Of a DNA stretch of 64,000 bases, positions 45,501 through 60,500 are shown piece by piece. Position numbers and translations under genes: made by a program. The stretch is from Serinus canaria (taxonomy: Eukaryota; Chordata; Aves; Passeriformes; Fringillidae): the NCBI RefSeq assembly GCF_022539315.1, contig NC_066313.1:27937059-28001058 (forward strand). Direction: 5' to 3'. Under the pieces are notes generated by a model. It worked only from the letters and a program-made list of their open reading frames with translations, did not search any database and was not told the origin of the DNA. The number at the start of each line of letters is the position of its first letter. Positions within the stretch are counted from its first letter, which is position 1.

Positions 45501-48500
45501 ACTATTAGATTTAAATCTGATATCTGATAAACCTTCCCATCCCCAGCAATATGAACAAGCAGTGACCTTTTTGGCACCTAAGACAGATCTGCCAAGAAAT
45601 GTGAATTAGAGCCTTTTTATTCAGTTTTATATTCCCTCTCCAGTGTACATCAAAGGAAAGACACAACTTCCCTGTAAAACAAGCAACAATAGACAGTAGT
45701 AGCTTCTGGTACCTAAAGAAGTTCTACCTGCTTCTCCCTGGCTAACTGAGCAAATTTAGACAACAGAGCAAAGCTTCATATTAGGGAAAGCATTGCTGAC
45801 CTTAAAATACAAAAGTTTGATTTTGTTTTGTTGGGTTTTTTTCTTTTTTCTGTATTCATTTTAAGGACTGTAAAACATCCTTGGAGCATTACAATACCAT
45901 TTCAATCTTCCGGATCTGAGACATAACAATGTTTGAACTCTCATTTTGCCCATCCCAACAAGTAGAGCTCACCCAACAAAAACCTGTCCTCACCCACCTC
46001 TTCCAGTCAGTTCCTACCCTAGAACACTGCTGTTGTTGTAGTCTTGGTTTTGAACAAGGGCCAGGTTAAAAAAAAGTGCAGAAAATACTTTCTAGCCTGG
46101 ACTGTGAGAAGTCAGGAACATGCGTAGAGTGGGAGCACTTAGCAGCAGCAGCAACAGCTGAATGTATTTGCTGAACTGTAGCCTCAGCAGGCTAACATTT
46201 CCCATGGAACACTGGCTGGGCATTAGATTACTGCTGAACAAGGTTGGCTTCCATGGATAGATTACATCAGTTCCTGAATATTGCTTCCATTCCTCGACAG
46301 ATCAAGGTTACTCATTCTAAGTAAAAGATCCGCTGCTTCAGGTACTTAAGACAAGATTCATCCAGAGGAGTGGCTTTGGGAGAAGCAAAAAGTGACTACG
46401 CAAAGATGAACTTTCAAAAATCTAAGAAACAAAAAGCTGCAGACAAAACCCCACCTTTTAGAGAACAGGATGGCCATCTGAAAACTTACACATAGACATC
46501 TCTGGAAATGTAACTGCAATGGTAGCCAACATCAGTTCCCAGAATCAGCTATACTGATGCTAGAAATACTTGCTATAAATCCTGGAGCTCAGTCTTCTCA
46601 GAAAAACAATAATATAATGTGTAAAACCCAGAACACCACAAGAGGAGAAAGGATTACTTCACAGCAATACAAACCTCCCTTCTTCCATTTTACCCTTTGA
46701 GGGTACAATCCTTTGAGATTTGCCAAATGCTACCTTTAAAGCATTCATCTAACCAACTCCCAATACAGAGAAATAACTCACCAGGGGAATGCTCAGCTAG
46801 TAGTAGAATGGCATAGATCCTATAGCTTCTAGCTACTTATTGGAGCTGCAAATTGGCTTCTATGTTCATCTGGTAGATGGAAACTGCTGGGGAAAAGACT
46901 CATGGCTCATAGATATGTCTAAGAAAATCTAAGTAGCAGAGAGCATTAACCCATTCCACAGGTCAAGCACAGACAGGTAGTTGATGGTGCATATTCTCTT
47001 TTTTTTTACAATGATGAGAGGAAAATCAAGTTTAAGTTGAATAAACAACTGGGATTATCAAATACAAATGAGCTGTTGCTGAAGACATTTATTGGTGTCC
47101 CCAAAAGACACACACATTGAGCACCCTCCATGCAATTCCTTGTTCTTAGCTCAGCATACTTTCTGTAGTTTTTATATTTTTTCCTCCCTATTTCTTTCAG
47201 TAGCATGTGAAAGATGCAAAATTTATACAGTGCCATAAGGCAGTTATAAGCACTTGAGTGCTACAAATCCATGTTTTCATTCATCTCATTCCCAATTCCA
47301 AGATCGTGCTCTTCAGCAGCTGCCATCAGCAGAGAACCCAGAATTTTATGTGAGAAGTCCTGTATTTCCCCTGCATTTCACCTGGTCCACACTGGCTTTC
47401 TTCTCTCACACAAGAGTCTGTGCCCTAGAACTCATGCTGGATATCCTCTGCCCCCAGTGCTTCCTCCTGAGATGTTCCAGCTGACATCCCTTGAGGAACA
47501 ATGCCAGCCAGACAATCCTCACAAGGGAAATCCCTCTGGCTATGTCAGAGGAAACAACGCAGAGCTCATCTGGTTTGAAAGCTCCCTTTCATATTTTTGT
47601 TAATGATTTCCAACACAAAGCCAATTACATTGCACTTTAAATTAAAAAAAAAAAAGAAAGACTTATTAATGAAGTTTGGAAAAAAGCATTTGTGTTGCTC
47701 CCTTGTGAGCCAAGAGGTTCTCTCATACAACCAAGCATAGAAGTCATAATTAAACCAAGCTACCTTCACTGTCTGCAAGAAGAGATTTAATTATCAAAGT
47801 ATATTTCCATGCCAGAGGAGGAGGCAAAAGTGAAAGAGATCTCTGGATAAGGCAAACATTAGACACCACACATGGGTATCTCAGTGAATAAAATGCAATA
47901 CCAGAAAATGAGTGGGGACACAGTACTACAAAACCAGATCTGAGTGAAGATGAGAGTCACTTTCCGAGAAGATCATTAGAAATCAGAAAAATAAATGTAG
48001 AAAACAGTGCCTCTAACTACACTGAGTAAAGCACTCAAATAAATAGGTTAGGTTGGTATACCAGAACAAAACCTATCAAATACTGCATATCAGATTAACA
48101 ATGGGCCAATCAGCTGGTTGAATGACAAAAGTTTCAGTTGTCATCAATCATCTGAATGAAATTATGTCATCTCAGCATTAGAAATAGTGAATTCCATTCA
48201 TCCAACACAGCTTCCTTTCCATAAAACCAAAATGGGATAGCTTAATCTTTATGGGGTATGAAGAGCCTGTCTTTCAAAAGCACCCTTATTGTGATTTGTG
48301 CAAATTCATAATGGAGAGGGGAAATGATAAATACTAGAAATTCCAAATAAAAAAAAATACCACAGTAATATTATTAATGATAAGCAATGTGGTGAATAAA
48401 AATGGTAAACATAAAATCAGATAAAAAATAATACTAATAAAAATAGCACATTGTTTTATGTTCTCCAAGATAGGCAGTACTAGACAATGGCATTGTAGAC

Positions 48501-51499
48501 AACAATCATAAGATAAGACTTCCTAGTATTGTTGCCTATGTTGATTGATTATACCAGGCTTAAAATTAAGTGAGAGCCTTTGAATAGCTTCTGTGGGTTT
48601 TATACCAAATTTGGAAAACACATACTTGAAAAAAAAAAGGTTTTTTACAGAATTATTGGTTGACAACCAAGTTGTAAACAGAGCTTTAAAGCAAAAACAA
48701 ACAAAAAAGGAAAATATTAAACATAATCATTAGAAAATATGAATAAGTAATTTCTTATAGTTTTGCAGTTAGTTTCAGACTAAAAATGCCTAATCTGTAT
48801 GACTCCACAGATACCTTCAAAGCATAGATTATTCCATTATAGTGCTGCAACATGGTAAAGAGCCTGCATAAAGGCACATATATTCTGATTCACAGTGGTA
48901 CTGGACAAAGGTAATTAACATCAGCCAGTTGATTTCAACTGTGGAATAGACTTTTATTCTGCCTTCTTATCAGCTAAACTTCACAGATTAACAGAGTACC
49001 AGGTTGGAAGGGTAACTCATGGTTTGCCTGTTCCAACCTTTTTTGGCAAAAATACAGTTTAGCCAAGATGACCCAGCATCCTGCCCAGCTAAATCTTTAG
49101 TGTCCAATGTTGGGGAATCCACCACTTCCCCAGGATGTTTATTGCAATGGCTGATGGCTCTCATTGTGAAAAACTTTCTTCTTTTTGTCCACAAATTCAA
49201 ATTCTACAGAGGGAATTGAGTTTACAGCACTCCATTTCAGCCCTTCAAATTCCAGTGCTACCTCCTTTCTCTATTGCTAGTCTTTTCTGCAATGACTTTG
49301 GAGCCACTTTACAGCAAGTTCTCTGCTCCCCCAAGCAGGTCATGCATTTCAGAAGCAAAACACCTCAGGTTTTATTATGGGAACTTGACAAGCTGTTACC
49401 AATGCAAGGGAAACATGCACTGCTATAAAACTGTTATCACAGAGATATATCAGGAGCTAGTTGTTCAGGAGGGAGCATTTTGGGTTCATAGTGCTGAATC
49501 AGTCCAAAACAAGTAAATGAGTGGCTGGTACAGGCTTTGAGCAGAGGTGTGCACTAGAAGAGCCAAATCATTGTTCTCTGCTCTTAAGCTGTCTGTGTGT
49601 TAAGCCAGTTCCTGGAAGATTGAAGGCAATTGAATTGTGCTACATTTTCATAAAAATTAACCTAGTACCTGGGGAGAATATGCAAAGCATTATTTTGTTC
49701 TCCATTTTACCACATTAAAGGAAACTACTTTAGAAATAGAGGTTAACATTTTTCCTAAGCACATGACACAAAAACAACAGAGGGTCACAATTTGGCACAA
49801 CCACATCACACCAACTTGCAGTTTTGGTACCTAAAATAGTTCCTGAAGAAAATCATATGAGCAAATAAGAGCCATCTATTTTTTAACTCCAAAGGATATC
49901 AGTTAGTACCCTTTTCTGTTTTTGAACCAGCTGTTCCAGTTCTTGTTCTTTTGACAGCAGTTTGTGCTCCAGCTCTTGACTTTGGGACTGAAACCTCTCT
50001 GTGTCCTGCAAAATTCCAAGAGGAAATGGATTAACAGAACAGCACCATTTCATCACAGGAGGAGAAATAACGAGTCAGGGATTAAGCTTTCCACAGTGAA
50101 TATCACAAGACACAGGTAGTACTCAGTTTAGGGATGGTATCACTCATGAATCTCTAAACTGCTGTAGTCCAGCAGCTTCCATGGCTGTGGTTGGTATAGA
50201 ATGTGCTGATTGCACATGAGTAGGTATTGAGTCTGGAAAGTGGAGGCAGACATCTCAGGCAGGAGGCTGAGGAGCTGAGCCAGTCTAGATCAATGCAGCC
50301 AGAACATATCCTCTCGTTTCCAGCCACAGCAACTCAGGCTGATGTGAAAGAAACAGCAACTGCCACGCTTCAAATCCATCACTAACAACAATCTTTCACA
50401 GATGTTCCACTGGTATAAACAAGCAGCTAGGGCTTCAAGCTCTGCCTTTCACTTAGCAACTATATTAACCTGTCCACTATCTAAGTATCCTGCAGTCACT
50501 GGGAACTCCTAGTCACATTTGGGATTACTCCTGACACTCCTCAGCTGAGAAAAATTGTCAGCCCTCTCCTCAGTAAAATGAGGTTCCAGCAGTTTGTATC
50601 AGCTGAGAATCTGTCCTGTTTCTCCAAAAACAGGCTTCTACTCTCTAAGGTCCCCAGGAAAATGTCTCTAAACAAAAATAAAAATTCCCTCATGACAGCA
50701 GTCGTTCTTACAAGTGTTTTTCCTGAAGCAGTACATGTAATGGGGTAATGAAATGCATGATAACTGGCTCTTTCTGGGGAAGAATATATATGCAAGTGAA
50801 AAAACAGACTAACTGCCCCTTTTGTGTAACATTGAGTCAGCAGGGTATTAAGTATTGTAAATAGCTACAATTTGTACTTATTTGCATCTTACCAATTTCT
50901 TTAAATGTATTCTTCAATAGCTGCTCTTCATTCAAGCCACAATAATTTCCCCTTTATATGGCATCAATGCATCTCCCCAGGCTGTAAAGTCTTTTTAAGA
51001 CTTTGCATTAGAGAAAGAATTTAACAGTCAGATCTCCCCAGATCTCAAATTAGTCATACAAAGAAACAATACTTCATGAGTGTCTGGCAGCCCTTAGTGT
51101 GACTGCTGACTAAACTGTAAATAGCTTGAGTGGGAAGCTTTCATGAAAAAGCCTGAAAGAAATGGCTTAACCTCAAATATACAACTAATTAGGAGATCCA
51201 ACAATCACTGCTTACGGAAAAGTCTTTGTTGTTTGGGGGTTTTCAGTACCACTTCAGTTGTGGACTATTAAGAGCACATAAACTATTTGTTCCACAAAAG
51301 TGCTGTCAGGCAAAGTTGCAAATACTTTTTATCCTTCAGCTGGCATACAAATTTTATTTAAAGCTTTTGTCTTATCCACCACTAAAAACTGCTCTCAGCT
51401 TGGAATGGAAAAAAACTTGAAAATTTGAGTCAGGTTCACTACCCAGTAAGGCAAGTGAAAGGAACAATTCCTTAGACAGCTGATAAGGTGGTTTTTTGG

Positions 51500-51530
<31 letters not shown>

Positions 51531-54500
51531 TTATTTTATTTTGGTTGCCAGGGAACAAAAAAATACTTGATATATTTGCAGCACAAAAGGAAGCTTGAGA
51601 TATATTTGATTATATTGTCTAGATATATTTATACAAACTTGATTGAGAATGGAGGCAATAACCACTATTTTGGCAACTATTTCTATCCCGTATTGCTGAA
51701 ATCTTGCATTTGTTTCATTTAAATGACTGATGCCAAGACAACAAAAAGGGATGAGCCAGTAGCTCAAGACTGACTGTCCCAGGGCACCCAGAGCAGCTGT
51801 GGAACCTCCAATATTTTAATACTCAAAAAGTAATTGGCCATGTTCCTGAGCATCCTGATCCAGTTAGGAAGTAAGGCGTCACCTTCCCACCTACAAGATT
51901 CCAGGGTGACTCTTTCCTGGAGCATGCCGGAAGTCCTTGTTAGCTTCCTAATTTTACAAGAAAAAGCAAGAAAGAAAAATCCAAAGAAAAGACTACAGAC
52001 ACAGTAGAGGAGATTTAAAGACAACTTCCCAAGAAAAGGGAATTCATCTTCAGGTGTTTTGGAAGCCCCATGGCAGTGACCAAAAATTCTGCCCTGTGTT
52101 TATTTTGTAAATAACCTGTGGTTGTTCCACAAAATACTGTCACTTGATTAATCTCTTATTGTTATCCCCTCCCAAAAATCAGAGACTGCAGAATTAAGCA
52201 GGATTGGTGCTGCTCTGAACAACCTTACAGTGTGTTTTTCCTGATTGTGACCAGAAGCTGGACCTAGAGTAGCACCAACAATACAATGTTTGTAGTCCAA
52301 GTGACTTTCAAAAGAATGCCAGCTGAGCTGTATGCCAGCCATTGAGCACAGGACATCACAGCTCCTTCATCCAACAAGTCACTTAGCTTGCAGCTGCAGA
52401 GACTAAAAGTTTGAAGCTGCAGCACAAAAGCAGCTGTGAGGTAAAAAATGCTTTTTCTTCCTCTGTTGTGAAACACATTTTGTGGGCTTTAATTTCACAC
52501 CCAGAATGAATTTAAAGCCACTGAAAGGGGGAGCAGAATCCATGGCCACTATAACAGAGACACTCACTTTCAAGAGAAACTGTTCTTTCTCCTTTTTGAT
52601 TTGCTGTTCCATTTCTTCATAGAGATGTTGAATTTCTTCATCATAAGCAGCAATTTTCCTAATAAGAGATAAAAATACACTGAGTGGGTCTTTGCAGCAT
52701 TACTTCAAGTCATGGCCCACATTACCAGCTAAGCTCCACACCTCTGCCTTTACACAAGACTCCAAAGAATGTTCTGGTGCCAAGGAAATAGAAATTTTTG
52801 TGCAGCAAAGCTCACAAATTATTTTTTTTTCCTCATGGACGTAAAGCTTCAGTAACTCAAAAGCTAATATAAAGCTGATGTTTCCATATAAAGCAGAAGA
52901 GAGTTTCCTAATGACAATACCAAGATATCAGAACCTACATTTGACAGTTAATACTATTTTCACAGCAACTTCCTTTTCTTTTACTCCTAGACTGCACTGT
53001 TGCCCATTCAAGGGTACTGAATGAGGTACATCTATCTAAGACACATTAGCTAGAATGGAATTCTTGAAAGACCTTATGGAAAGCAGCCTTACTGCCCTCT
53101 AACTGATCTGCTGAAACAAATTTGAAAAGCCCCGACGAGGAACAGAAATAAATTTGCTGTGCTCAAGTGTATGCAACTGTAGGAAGAAAAAAGAAGAACG
53201 TACAAAGTTCACTTTTTTCCAGTGGAATACTGCAATTAACATCACTGCAGTTTGATCCATGAAAGATTACAATGCTTAGCTTAGGAGCAAATGTTCAGTT
53301 TGGACAGAAAAAACTTAACTGTTGAGAGGGAACAAGATATCTGCTTTGTTCTGCTACTATTCTATTCTATGCTCATTAATCTGGACACTGAAAAGCAAAA
53401 ATATATTTGTATCAAACTCAGGGGACATCCTAGAATGATTTTTTTACAGTGATTATTAGGAACTTTATCTGACAGTACTGTATATTGCCTCATATTCTTC
53501 CTGCCATAGATGTTTCTTGAGCGATCTGCATAATGCATCTGTCACAAATAAAGTACTGAATCTTTATGGGCATTAACATCAGAAAGAGCAAGACAAGGAC
53601 TATGCAGTAGAAAAAACCCCAACATTTATTTTGTATCTGTTTGGTTTTTTGGGGGATTTTTTAGCCAATGCAGTACATACTCTGTGTTTTCCCTTATTGA
53701 ACGCCTGGTTCTAGTCTAATTTAAAACAAAGCCAATTTTAAAGAAAATTCAAAAAATTTACCTATCTAAGAAGAGTAATACCAGAAACAAGTCTGTCTTT
53801 TCCCCTTTCAGCAGCAGAACACCTGACACTGCCAGCTTGTTTTTTGGTCACAGGTAAAAAAATGTGAGAGATTTTCCCAGGATTTACAGAAGCAATGCAC
53901 AATTGTCATGCTAAAAGAACTGGAGGAAAACAGTGGCTGTCACTTAGACTTTCTTGAACTCTGACTAGGTGAGAAAACCAGGCCCCAAAAGGGCCTTTGC
54001 CATGTAACTGCAACATTTCAAATAGAGAGTGCTAGAAAATCCAGAAGCCCTTTAGCTGCCTTAGTCCCCTTATACTTTAAAAATGTGTCATGTTCTGATC
54101 TCAAATTATTTTCTTGAAACTAAGAAAATGCTATTTTCTTAAATTAGCACTCATCAATGGAATCAAATTACACAAATTCCTAGAGAAATAACAACTACTA
54201 AGAAAGGCATAGCAGAGCTGCTAGGACCATACACCTACTGTATTCATGAAGTAAAATGTCACTTTGACCAGCACTAGACTGACTACTAAAACCCCTGTAA
54301 CTTTGCAGAGGCTGAACACTGCACAGCAGTCAGTGTTTCCATGGGAATCATAAAGATTTCCTGGGCTTCTGTGTGACAGGGAGAATAACTTTAGTCCTGT
54401 GTTTTAGCTTGCTGATTTAGGTTTTTTTTTCCTCTAATGTGTTTGGAAGCAAAGGATATGGTAGCACCACGAAGACCACATCCTGAAAGCGCTACTGAGT

Positions 54501-57500
54501 GTAGGAATCTTTTCAGCTGCTCTGGCAAACAAGCACATGCCATTTCTGCAGGCTGAATACCCTGCAAGCATTTCATTCATGGATTTCCATTCTTGTCTCT
54601 GATCAAATCAAACAGAAGGGGATCCCCTCGTAATCCAAAGTCTAACAATTGTAAGTAAAATAACTAACAAGCAGAGAAAAAAAAATAGCTGACAATTATT
54701 CCCCACATATATTCAGGAGCAAAAAAAACTGAATCAAGGATATATCATTTTTATGTGAAAAACGTGACATGTTTTTCTATTCCCTTAGATTACCCCATCA
54801 AGTTTTACTTATCACATAATTTTATAATTTCAGCCATATTTGATAATTTAGTCTCTCCTTTCAGTAACACTGTGGAATAAACAGATAGAGATGAAAGCAG
54901 ATGAAATGTACTGTGAGTTCACTAAGTTCAGATGATAGGCTCAGGATCAACACACTTTCAAGGGTTTCATTTCTGCCCATTCATGTAGCTGAAATGTGAA
55001 TTGTTTTGATTTCATAACTGCTGTCCATGCAGTTTGTCATAATGGTTCTTTCTCATTAAAAAAATGCAGTGATCTGTGCACAGTATGAACTAATCTCCTG
55101 AGATGATGGTTCTCCTCATCTTCCACAATGAGGGATTCTGATACTACCCCATGCTAAGTGAGAAGTCAGTTCATCTTTCCCTTCCCCTTTACCCTTCTGT
55201 TTATCTTGCCTGTTTAGAACTCTTGTCTGAAACAGAGTCTACATTTTTATTAGGTTTGTCCTTCAAATGCAAAGCACAGCAGCAGACAGAGCTAATGGCA
55301 GTTGAAGATTTTATCTGCTATTAGAAGAAAAAGGTCTTTCTCGTCTCTTTTAGGCTTACTTCCCATCAGTTTTATTAAAAGCCCCTTGGTTCTACTGCCA
55401 GGGATTTGAAGAATAACAAGGTCTGTCATATTCCACTCCAGCCTTTGCCTCCTCATTCAAGAGATACGACCTTTTAAAAATAGCTTGCTCAGAATAGCTG
55501 CTCTATTCCTTTAACCACTGAGTTGCCATTCCCATTTTCCTCATCCCACTACACTCTTCCTGCGTTGCAGAGACCAGAACTTCCCACAGTATGCTCAGGA
55601 TATGGGTGCACTAAGAGTCCATGTAGTAGCAAGAACATGCTTTGCCACCTGCTCAGTACCCTCCCTGGTAGTACCCAGCAGTTTGCTGGGCCCTTTTGGC
55701 TGATTTTGGGAAGCTCTTTGCAATGCCCCCATGGCCTTTCTCTGGAATTGTGATTGCCCATCATCCAAGCATGATTTTATTTTCTCTTCTTAATGATCAT
55801 CTCTGCTTTTTTGGGTGCTCAACATATCATCCTATTATTTTAAAAAACACTACTGCTATGTTTAAGAAGCCATCTAATTTCAAAGTAGCCCTTAAAATGA
55901 AACACAAATACCAAAAATCAAGGAGAACAAATCCACTCTGGCAAATAAATATTGTACCCACAAAATCACATTTGGTTTAGATTTAAAACCTGTTTGGTTT
56001 TGGGTTTTTTCTCTCTCTCTCTCTAGTTACATCAGTATTAACCTGTACAGTCCCCCATGTTTGCTGTATTTGCGTGTTTGTGTATTAGAGATTATACGTT
56101 CAGCCTCACTGCTGCCTGGACCTATAAAAAGGAATAGCAGCAACCTACTGGATCTATTGAACCAGAACAGGATGAAACTCCTGGATGTCTCAAACCATGG
56201 GACTCAGGTTCAAGAATGAAAATGTGCACATGGGAAAGGTCCAGAAAGAAAGACAAAAAAAAAAATGTAGAGAAGAACATCACGGGTGAAGAGCATAGAT
56301 TTTGATGGAATAAAGATCCCAGCACATGCACATGAAACTTCTGAGGGCATCCAGGACAGAAGAAAAGGGAACAATTGAAGACAAAAGCACAGCCTACACC
56401 CAGGAAATGAGACAAAAGGCTGAGAGTAGACTGCCTTATTGTCTAATGACTCACAGAGGTGAGTCAGGAAGGAAGGATTCAGGAAGGAAAGATGAAAGAT
56501 CAAATTCATATTCAATTTCCAAAGAGTATTATTGTCACCAATCAAGAACAACCCAGTAGACATTACAGGTCCTCAAAACCCAGCATCCCTTCTCTTCTGT
56601 GGCCCCACAGTAAATCCTGGCCAGTCTCTCAGATACATGCATCTTAGGGCTAGTGAGTACGTGGGTATTAAAAAAATTAATCTTCTCCCCTATATGGTGC
56701 TGTCTTGAGCTTTGTTGTGATTTATACATAGTTTAAAACAGGTTATTTATCCACACTGTTACTAACAAAGACAACATTACTACTCTGATTCCTTCCAGCA
56801 ATTGACTACAAACAAAACAACAATCAATGTGCTGAAATCAGCAGTGTTATCAGGAGCAACAAAAAGAAGAAATTAGCTAAAACATGTGTCTACTACAAAG
56901 CCATAAAAACGCAATGCACCTTCAAGGTAGAGATTTCACATCAGCCAGAAAAGATACTGCTAATGTACTCTCTGTACACCTCTGCACTGATCAGAGCTAT
57001 TAAAGAGACACATTTATTCATTCAGCTCCCAAAAAAACACTTACCAAAAAACCCCAAAAAACCTCACGGAACAAACCTCTCACCACACACGGTAGTTAAC
57101 AATCTCTAGTCTAAAACAGACAGCAAAACTCTCTGTATGCTGTCTCCAGCTGCCTGAAGGCTAAAACCACACACAGAGACTTAGCTGAAAATGCTACTAC
57201 CAATATAAACCAATTGTCTTTAATGATCATACATTTTTAGGTTTTTTTCCTTCTTCATAAGCCTTGTCACATTCTCAGAATAGTCAGGAGAGTGCTGAAC
57301 AAATGAAGTAAAATTTAAACAATATATTTGCCTTTATTGCTCAGTCTGTAAGAACCTGAAATTCAGAAGTAACACTTTAAAATAAAAATAAAGTGAAACT
57401 TCAACTACACCTATAATCCTGCATTTTGTTGAGATTTAGCATCATAACTTTTCTCCCTCTAGATAACTACATATAAAAGAATGATCTATTAATTTTTAGT

Positions 57501-60500
57501 TCTTATACATATTTTTGCATATTTTATCTATTTGTTTATATTTGCATTTTATACATTTTATATATAAAACATACATATGCTATTTACTATATTTCATAGC
57601 TTTGCATTATACATATTTGTTTGCTTACATTTTCACTAGTATCAGTTCTTTGTGCTGCTCTAACATCTTAAACCTCTTATGTCTCTGGCCAGTTAATCCA
57701 GGTTTATAGCTTTTCTGCACGCAATGCTTGCATAGCACACAGACAATTTACCAGATTTACTGTTAAATACGACTTTCCTCAGGAATCAAACTGATTAACT
57801 AGATTGGAATAACTCAATATTGTCTTAAAACTTCAATGTAATAACAGATATCTGCAAAAAATTTCAGTCAATAAAATTTTAACCAGAAGAGAAAAGCCAA
57901 TTTAATTCAGTTCTGCCACATGAATAGTTCTACCAATAGTCTTAATGCTTGATAAAATTTCACATTACAGGAAATTTTACATTATGCGAAGTCTTGTCCT
58001 TCGTTCTCCTCTGAAATACCTTGTTTATTTCAGAAGTTCAAAGAGCAGGTGAAATAGTTGTAAAACTACACAAGCAGTCTAATAAAGAGAAGTACTAACT
58101 TTTTTAGAGCACATTCCAACTCATTCTTCTCATTATCTGCTTCTTGGAGCTGGGAAAAAATTCTGACCAGGAACTCTTCAAAATTGGAAAGTAAATGAGG
58201 TTCTTCTTTTCTTAGCTGCAACCAAAGTTGTTTCACATCAGTCTCACTGAAAGAAAACATCATAAAGGATTCATTATGAGAGAACATTTCCCAGGCTGCA
58301 GTAAATGTCCTTAGCACCCTTAGTAGATGGAGGCTTCAGGGCAACACTAGTCAGAACACAAAACTTATTAAAAACAACTTAAACTGTGCCAGATTTGAAA
58401 AGGATGAGGGGGTGGGAAATTATGGAGATTGAATTTATTTAAAAAAAAAAATGCATTGCAATATCTGGCCATTCCTGACTGCAGAATAGCACAGGAACTG
58501 CTTGTTTAGTGGGTGCCTTGCCAGACACTTCACCTAAACAGGAATGGGTAAGAAAGGAGACAGACGAGATACAGTATGCCCTGCCATCACTTCTATTAGA
58601 AGTACAGAAGTTCCCACAGATCTAGAGGGGAGAGGCCAGTGGAAAAGCTAATCAAAATCCCTCCCTCATAAGAAATGAATGAGATTCAGACTCCTAAGTA
58701 ACACAGATATGTTAATAAATTGCATTTGTACCGCATTCTTTTATTTTCAATACACTTTTCCTCCATGGTGATTCTGCTACAAAAAGCAGAACAAAAAGTC
58801 TTGAAATTTTGATTTAAAAGATTTACCAAGATAACGTTGTGTTTCCAAATCTGTTCAGCAGACACTGACAGCTCTATTGTGAATGATAATGGGTTTCTAA
58901 TACTTTGCCAATATTCTCCTGAACCACTTTGCCTCTTCCTGACTCACCTTCTTCCATGAGCATTGCAATCCTGAACCTAGCCAGCAAAGAGTGCTGTATT
59001 TAAAGGACAAAATGAGAATAAGGATAGAAAAAGTGGGTGATAAATATCTCTTCATGACGAAAGACTTCCAGGAGGGCTGACAATTAACTGTTTTCTAGAA
59101 CAGGCAGTCAGGGGAAAAGATGGACAGATGAGCATTTTTGTTCCATAGTAAGAATAACAGATGCATTTCTTAATTTGTATCACTTGTCTAGATTCTCTCC
59201 CATTTCTGCCCAGTGCTTTTTTTTTTTTTTTTTTTTGTTCTACAGTATTCATTGTGATTGACCAATGAATGTGAGGCCATCACACAAAAAGCTCTTTGAG
59301 CAGGTTTTATGCTCCACGTTTCAGAGGGATCCATCCTAGCCTTGGAAGAAGTAGATTTACCAGAGCAATCACAATATGCAATTAGGCAGGAAGAAGAGAA
59401 AAATAAGGAAAAGTGGAGAAAAATTCCCTATTTTTGGTGCACTTTAAATGCAGCCCTTGCCAAAAACAGCAGTCAACATGCATTGATTGAAAATCAGTGA
59501 CATCTGTGGATTACATGCTTGTAATTATCTATGTTCAGATCACATGGCAGAAAAACATGTTTCATGTGCCTGGAGTACAACTGTTTTGCTCTTGGAAATC
59601 TGGTCAAACAGCATTTTATCATGACAGCAAGAAAATTAGTTTTTTAAAGAATCTCTGTGGTTTTGAGCAGCTTTTGTTCTTGCCATTCATCTTGGATTCC
59701 ATTAAAGTCAAACCCAGATGTGACTCATAAAAGATCATACAACTGATGACTACTGCTGTGAGTACTCACTCATCCAAAACCTTCGCAGCTCCAAGCCGAT
59801 CCATGAGATTTGAGAACTGGAATTCTTCATCCTCATCACCAGTCATGGTCTCTTCGTATCTAACTGGGCAGGCTGTTTCACCTTCTGATGGTTGCACCAT
59901 GTCATTTTTCAAAGCAATCTGCTCCAAAAGAAATTGGCCTAAGAATTAGAAATTACACACATTAGCATTTTCAGAAATTACTATAAGAAACAATGTCATA
60001 CCAAACATAGTAAAATTCAAATTTTATGGTAAATAAACAAAAGGATGGGGCATGCCAAGAGGATTCCTGAGTTCTGTGGCTGGCTTTGTGCCCAGTCTAA
60101 TGTCTAACCTTCAGTAAATCATCCACCTGAAAACTCACAAACAATAAAAAAATCATATTTCCATGCAAAAACATAAAAGGACATAAATTGCAGTAAAACT
60201 CTTCATATATGTTGTAGGTTTGTTTCTTGATAGGTTTAAAGAGATTAGGAATCCAAAATATCAGTACTGACAAAATGTATATTAAATAAAATTTAACATT
60301 CTTTTTAGTGCATGACCAAAGACACACATTCAATTCCTATATAAACTGCATACAGAAAGCTACATTTTATTAACAGTAGTTGTATGGTGAGGATGCAGAA
60401 ATGAAATTGTCACATGAATAGTCAAAATTTTTTTTGGGGGGGGGAATATTGTGATTTTATGCTAAGGATTTTTTTGTTATAGTCTAAGTTCCAATACAGA